The translations under genes were made by a program, and so were the position numbers. The notes beneath the pieces were generated by a model that saw only the letters and a list, made by a program, of their open reading frames with translations, had not been told where the DNA came from and searched no databases. Shown one piece after another: positions 5,756 through 7,428 of a DNA stretch of 7,428 nt. The stretch comes from Actinomycetes bacterium. Its GTDB lineage: Bacteria; Actinomycetota; Acidimicrobiia; Acidimicrobiales; RAAP-2. The stretch covers positions 1 to 7,428 of the forward strand of contig JAKABC010000088.1 in the NCBI GenBank assembly GCA_021802025.1, written 5' to 3'. Numbering within the stretch: the stretch's first letter is position 1; every line of letters begins with the position of its first letter.

Positions 5756-7041
5756 CGGGCGAGTCCCGGGTCGGCGTAGTACGGCGTGAGGGCGACCCAG
5801 CGCAGGTCGTTGGTCGCCGAGAGCGCGAGGGCGTGGCCCGGACGACCCCGCGCGACGTCGCTCGCGGTGACCCGGGATCGCTCCGCCCACCCGCTCGAGA
5901 GGCTGCGGGCCCGGCCCCGGTGGTCGCGGTGCACCGTGGGGACCGCCACGTACTCTCGCCCCCCGATTCGCTCGATCGCCTCGAGCGTCGCGCGGTCGGC
6001 GATGCCCCCCAGGACCAGGGTCGAGGGGAAGAGCGAGAGGAGTCCGTCGGCGCTCGCGCCCCAGCGCGCGCGGGCCTGGCTGAGGTCCTGGAGACAGGCC
6101 AGGGTCACGACCCCCTGGCCGCCGCCCTCCGAGACGATCGAGGAGAGCCGGGGCAGGGGCGCCACGTTCGCGAGCTCGTCGAGGGCCAGCAGGAGCCGGG
6201 CGCCCTGGCGCTGGCGCTCGTAGGTGGCGTGGACGACCTCGTCGATGAGTCCCACCACGAGGGGCGTGGCCACGGCCTGGTGGCGGCTGGGCGAGACCAC
6301 GTGGAGGTGGTGACCCCCGGAGAGGAACGCGTCGAGGTCGACCGGGGGCTCGAGCGACGCGGCCCGGGCGGCGTCGGTGCGCAGTCCCGCGAACAGGCCG
6401 GCGGCGGTCGACCAGATGCTCGAGCGCTCGCGCTCCTCGGTGGCGAGCACGCCGCGCAGGGTCGCGACTGAGGCGTGTCGCTCACCGTAGTGGGTGACGA
6501 GGACGTCGCCGAGCTCGTCGACCCGGCGCTCGTCGACGCGGTTCGCGAGCTCGCTCAGCGACTCACCACCCAGGGCCGCGGCGTGCAGGAGCGGCGCGAG
6601 GAGGGCCGACGCCCGCTCGCTCCAGTGGTCCTCGGCGCGCTCGACGTTGCGTCGAGCGACGTCGAGCAGCGTGCGCGCGGCGAGCACCGCGCCGTCCCAG
6701 CGTCGGGCTTGGCGCAACGGCGAGTAGCCGACGCGGGTCACGCCCTCGGGTGTGGCGACGGTTCCCGAGGGATCGAAGAGGAGGGTCGCGACGTCACGAC
6801 GTGCACGCGCCATCGTCGTGACGACGTCGTCCTTGGTCGAGGTGACGACGCACGCGTCGGTGGTCATCAGGAGATTCGGGATGATGATCGAGCTCGTCTT
6901 GCCGCTGCGGGTGGGCCCGAGTACGAGTGTCGATCGCTGCGCTCCACTCGTCGCCGCACCGCGCGCACCGCGACCGAGGTAGACACCGTCGAGTTCGACC
7001 ACGCACCCATCGGTCGGAAAGTGGTTCGAAATGCTTGACAT
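5710..7041 (-). CDS. VirD4/TraG-family type IV coupling ATPase lacking a membrane anchor
   Basis: A 443-residue hexameric-motor-type ATPase of the type IV coupling protein family, which hands relaxase-DNA complexes to a secretion channel. Seen: Walker A GPTRSGKT (42-49) followed by SSIIIPNLL; VVTSTKDD (65-72) and LLFDPSG (87-93), both typical of VirD4/TraG; Walker B LLLALDE (283-289, Asp288/Glu289); and the sensor block GGGQGVVTLACLQDLSQARARWG (306-328). VirD4 proteins usually have N-terminal transmembrane helices and 500-700 residues. Here Walker A begins at residue 42 and no hydrophobic segment precedes it. An in-frame stop at 7066-7068 with no start codon between it and ATG 7041 rules out a longer N-terminus in this frame. 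The GAGG upstream is only 2 nt from ATG, so the exact start is less sure. The tail (RYRERSRTRSRDLER) is Arg-rich. Convergent with the relaxase gene and overlapping it by 46 bp; the pair suggests a shared DNA-processing job. Confidence 0.9.
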   Translation of the reverse strand: MSSISNHFPTDGCVVELDGVYLGRGARGAATSGAQRSTLVLGPTRSGKTSSIIIPNLLMTTDACVVTSTKDDVVTTMARARRDVATLLFDPSGTVATPEGVTRVGYSPLRQARRWDGAVLAARTLLDVARRNVERAEDHWSERASALLAPLLHAAALGGESLSELANRVDERRVDELGDVLVTHYGERHASVATLRGVLATEERERSSIWSTAAGLFAGLRTDAARAASLEPPVDLDAFLSGGHHLHVVSPSRHQAVATPLVVGLIDEVVHATYERQRQGARLLLALDELANVAPLPRLSSIVSEGGGQGVVTLACLQDLSQARARWGASADGLLSLFPSTLVLGGIADRATLEAIERIGGREYVAVPTVHRDHRGRARSLSSGWAERSRVTASDVARGRPGHALALSATNDLRWVALTPYYADPGLARYRERSRTRSRDLER

Positions 7042-7165
7042 GCCCTCTGGTACCGAGTGAACTTTTCATTGTCCTTTGGCGGAGGGGGCCGAATGGCGTG
7101 AGTCGTCCATGACGACGAGCGTCGCTCCTGCGTCACGGGGCCGTGCACTGCGGACAGTCGCGGTA

Positions 7166-7179
7166 CGGCCGAGAGGCCG
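7166..7179 (+). repeat. Short hairpin with GAGA tetraloop
   Basis: CGGCC (7166-7170) and GGCCG (7175-7179) pair around GAGA, a GNRA-type loop. It lies 2 bp before the 14-bp palindrome at 7182-7195. Function unknown; short G/C stems are common at this base composition. Confidence 0.35.
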
Positions 7180-7181
7180 GA

Positions 7182-7195
7182 TCGCACATGTGCGA
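7182..7195. repeat. Perfect 14-bp palindrome
   Basis: TCGCACATGTGCGA equals its own reverse complement over 14 bp, in a non-coding spacer. Its size and symmetry fit a dimeric regulator operator; it could also be part of a relaxase recognition region, since relaxase and coupling-ATPase genes are adjacent. Neither role can be assigned from sequence alone. Confidence 0.5.
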
Positions 7196-7226
7196 GTTCA
7201 CGTCAATCAAGGCGGTACCCGACGGT

Positions 7227-7241
7227 TCACCACAGTGGTGA
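7227..7241. repeat. Perfect inverted repeat, 7-1-7
   Basis: TCACCAC and GTGGTGA are exact reverse complements around a single central A. It sits 31 bp after the 14-bp palindrome and 45 bp before the GTG of the Lys-rich gene, so a bound protein here could affect that gene's transcription. Confidence 0.5.
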
Positions 7242-7254
7242 GCGGTGGTCCCAA

Positions 7255-7270
7255 GTTGATTCAACGTTGA
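7255..7270. repeat. Overlapping palindromes GTTGA-T-TCAAC and TCAACGTTGA
   Basis: GTTGA (7255-7259) and TCAAC (7261-7265) are inverted around one T. The same TCAAC also starts the perfect 10-bp palindrome TCAACGTTGA (7261-7270). The result is three alternating half-sites ending 5 bp before the ribosome binding site of the downstream gene, a layout that would suit an autoregulatory operator. Role inferred only. Confidence 0.45.
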
Positions 7271-7286
7271 GTCCCAAGGAGGGAAA

Positions 7287-7428
7287 GTGGCACCTGCCGC
7301 TAAGAAGAAGGCCCCGGCCAAGAAGGCTGCGGCCAAGCGCCCGGCCAAGAAGGCTGCGGCGAAGAAGGCCCCGGCCAAGAAGAAGGCTGCGGCGAAGAAG
7401 GCCCCGGCCAAGAAGGCTGCGGCCAAGC
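7287..7428 (+). CDS. Lys/Ala/Pro-repeat, histone-H1-like protein, N-terminal fragment
   Basis: An open frame of 47 codons running off the right edge. The start is GTG 7287, behind the strong ribosome binding site AAGGAGGG (7276-7283, 4 nt from its GGAGG core); an in-frame stop at 7257-7259 excludes a longer N-terminus. After VAPAA the visible part is almost only Lys, Ala and Pro: 18 Lys and 1 Arg in 47 residues, with four copies of PAK-KAAAK. Such tails occur in bacterial histone-H1-like proteins and in HU proteins of Actinobacteria, where they bind DNA through charge and compact the nucleoid. In HupB-type proteins the Lys-rich part follows the HU fold, whereas here it begins at residue 4, so an HU domain, if any, must lie downstream of the window. 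Nucleic-acid binding is inferred from composition; the family cannot be decided from this fragment. Confidence 0.8.
   Translation, partial: MAPAAKKKAPAKKAAAKRPAKKAAAKKAPAKKKAAAKKAPAKKAAAK
7314..7427 (+). repeat. Coding tandem repeat for PAKKAAAK units
   Basis: Four DNA copies built on ccggccaagaaggctgcggc start at 7314, 7341, 7371 and 7404. The third carries one extra AAG codon. Near-identity at the DNA level, including repeated use of the rarer GCT codon at the same place, points to recent duplication or gene conversion and not just selection on composition. Confidence 0.7.

Larger units (their letters stand above)
7042..7286. other. Spacer between coupling ATPase and Lys-rich gene, palindrome-rich
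   Basis: 245 bp of visibly lower GC than the flanking genes, between divergently oriented genes. It must hold start signals for the minus-strand ATPase and the plus-strand Lys-rich protein. I find no -35/-10 pair that is convincing on either strand. It contains a 5-bp hairpin, perfect palindromes of 14 and 15 bp and a third palindromic block right before the ribosome binding site at 7276-7283. A 53-codon frame at 7109-7270 exists but has codon use unlike the real genes. Confidence 0.6.

Noticed and set aside
5748..5759. CCCG-GTAA-CGGG stem-loop at the relaxase stop as an intrinsic terminator
   Set aside because: Only 4 bp of stem and no T-run on either strand; too weak to call.
5251..6471. 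406-codon plus-strand frame crossing the relaxase and ATPase genes
   Set aside because: It spans two genes with clear motifs on other frames and encodes an Arg/Gly/Pro-rich product without similarity that I can recognise.
7035..7040. Consensus-like -35 hexamer TTGACA on the plus strand
   Set aside because: No acceptable -10 lies 16-18 nt downstream (TGAACT at best), and the hexamer falls on the first codons of the ATPase gene.
6794..7069. Frame starting at ATG 7069 behind AAAGGA on the minus strand
   Set aside because: It runs out of frame through the ATPase N-terminal region, and its product has no recognisable motif. The ATPase frame carries the Walker A site, so this is a shadow; it leaves a small doubt about how the ATPase start is chosen.
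7093..7101. Two-codon frame ATGGCGTGA behind GGAGG (7081-7085)
   Set aside because: Well spaced from a ribosome binding site, but a start followed by one codon and a stop is most likely chance; nothing else supports a leader peptide.
7109..7270. Possible 53-residue basic protein (MTTSVAPASRGRALRT...)
   Set aside because: No ribosome binding site, and about 22 of 53 codons end in A or T, quite unlike the neighbouring genes, so it looks like non-coding spacer.
7133..7426. Minus-strand frame rich in Ala/Phe/Leu that looks like a membrane protein
   Set aside because: It is the complement of AAG/GCC repeats in the Lys-rich gene, which has a strong ribosome binding site on the plus strand; the apparent hydrophobicity is an artefact of CTT/GGC complements.

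Overview
The window is a high-GC stretch, apparently from a chromosome, of an actinobacterium. I base this on the strong G/C third-position bias, a fused PafB-PafC regulator (a family known from Actinobacteria), a DXS with the actinobacterial-type NDNGRSYAPT segment, and two GTG genes that look leaderless. Acidimicrobiia or a nearby deep lineage is my guess; the sequence does not settle it. I see no tRNA, rRNA, CRISPR array or insertion sequence.

Layout. Positions 1-2078 are a minus-strand pair: an FmdB-type zinc-ribbon protein followed 40 bp later by dxs, whose C-terminus lies beyond the left edge. A 74-bp divergent spacer (2079-2152) separates it from three plus-strand genes spaced 34 and 26 bp apart: moaC (molybdenum cofactor), a 654-residue fused PafBC-like WYL regulator (DNA-damage response family), and a 357-residue MobF/TrwC-type relaxase domain with no helicase. 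The relaxase overlaps by 46 bp, tail to tail, a minus-strand VirD4/TraG-type coupling ATPase (5710-7041) that has no N-terminal membrane anchor. A 245-bp spacer of lower GC with several perfect inverted repeats follows. The right edge holds the start of a Lys/Ala/Pro-repeat, histone-H1-like protein with a strong ribosome binding site.

How the genes may work together. The left half is metabolic: isoprenoid precursor (DXP) synthesis and molybdopterin synthesis. The most interesting part is 2653-7286. A DNA-damage-type regulator is probably co-transcribed with a stripped-down relaxase, which faces a stripped-down coupling ATPase. Conjugative relaxases normally carry a helicase, and coupling proteins normally carry membrane helices and sit next to a type IV secretion system; neither part is present here. 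This could be the processing core of a small mobilizable element, its remnant, or a pair adapted to chromosomal DNA handling. A 22-nt imperfect repeat at both borders of the regulator gene, a hairpin over the relaxase ribosome binding site, and the palindrome cluster beside the ATPase are additional structure around this module.
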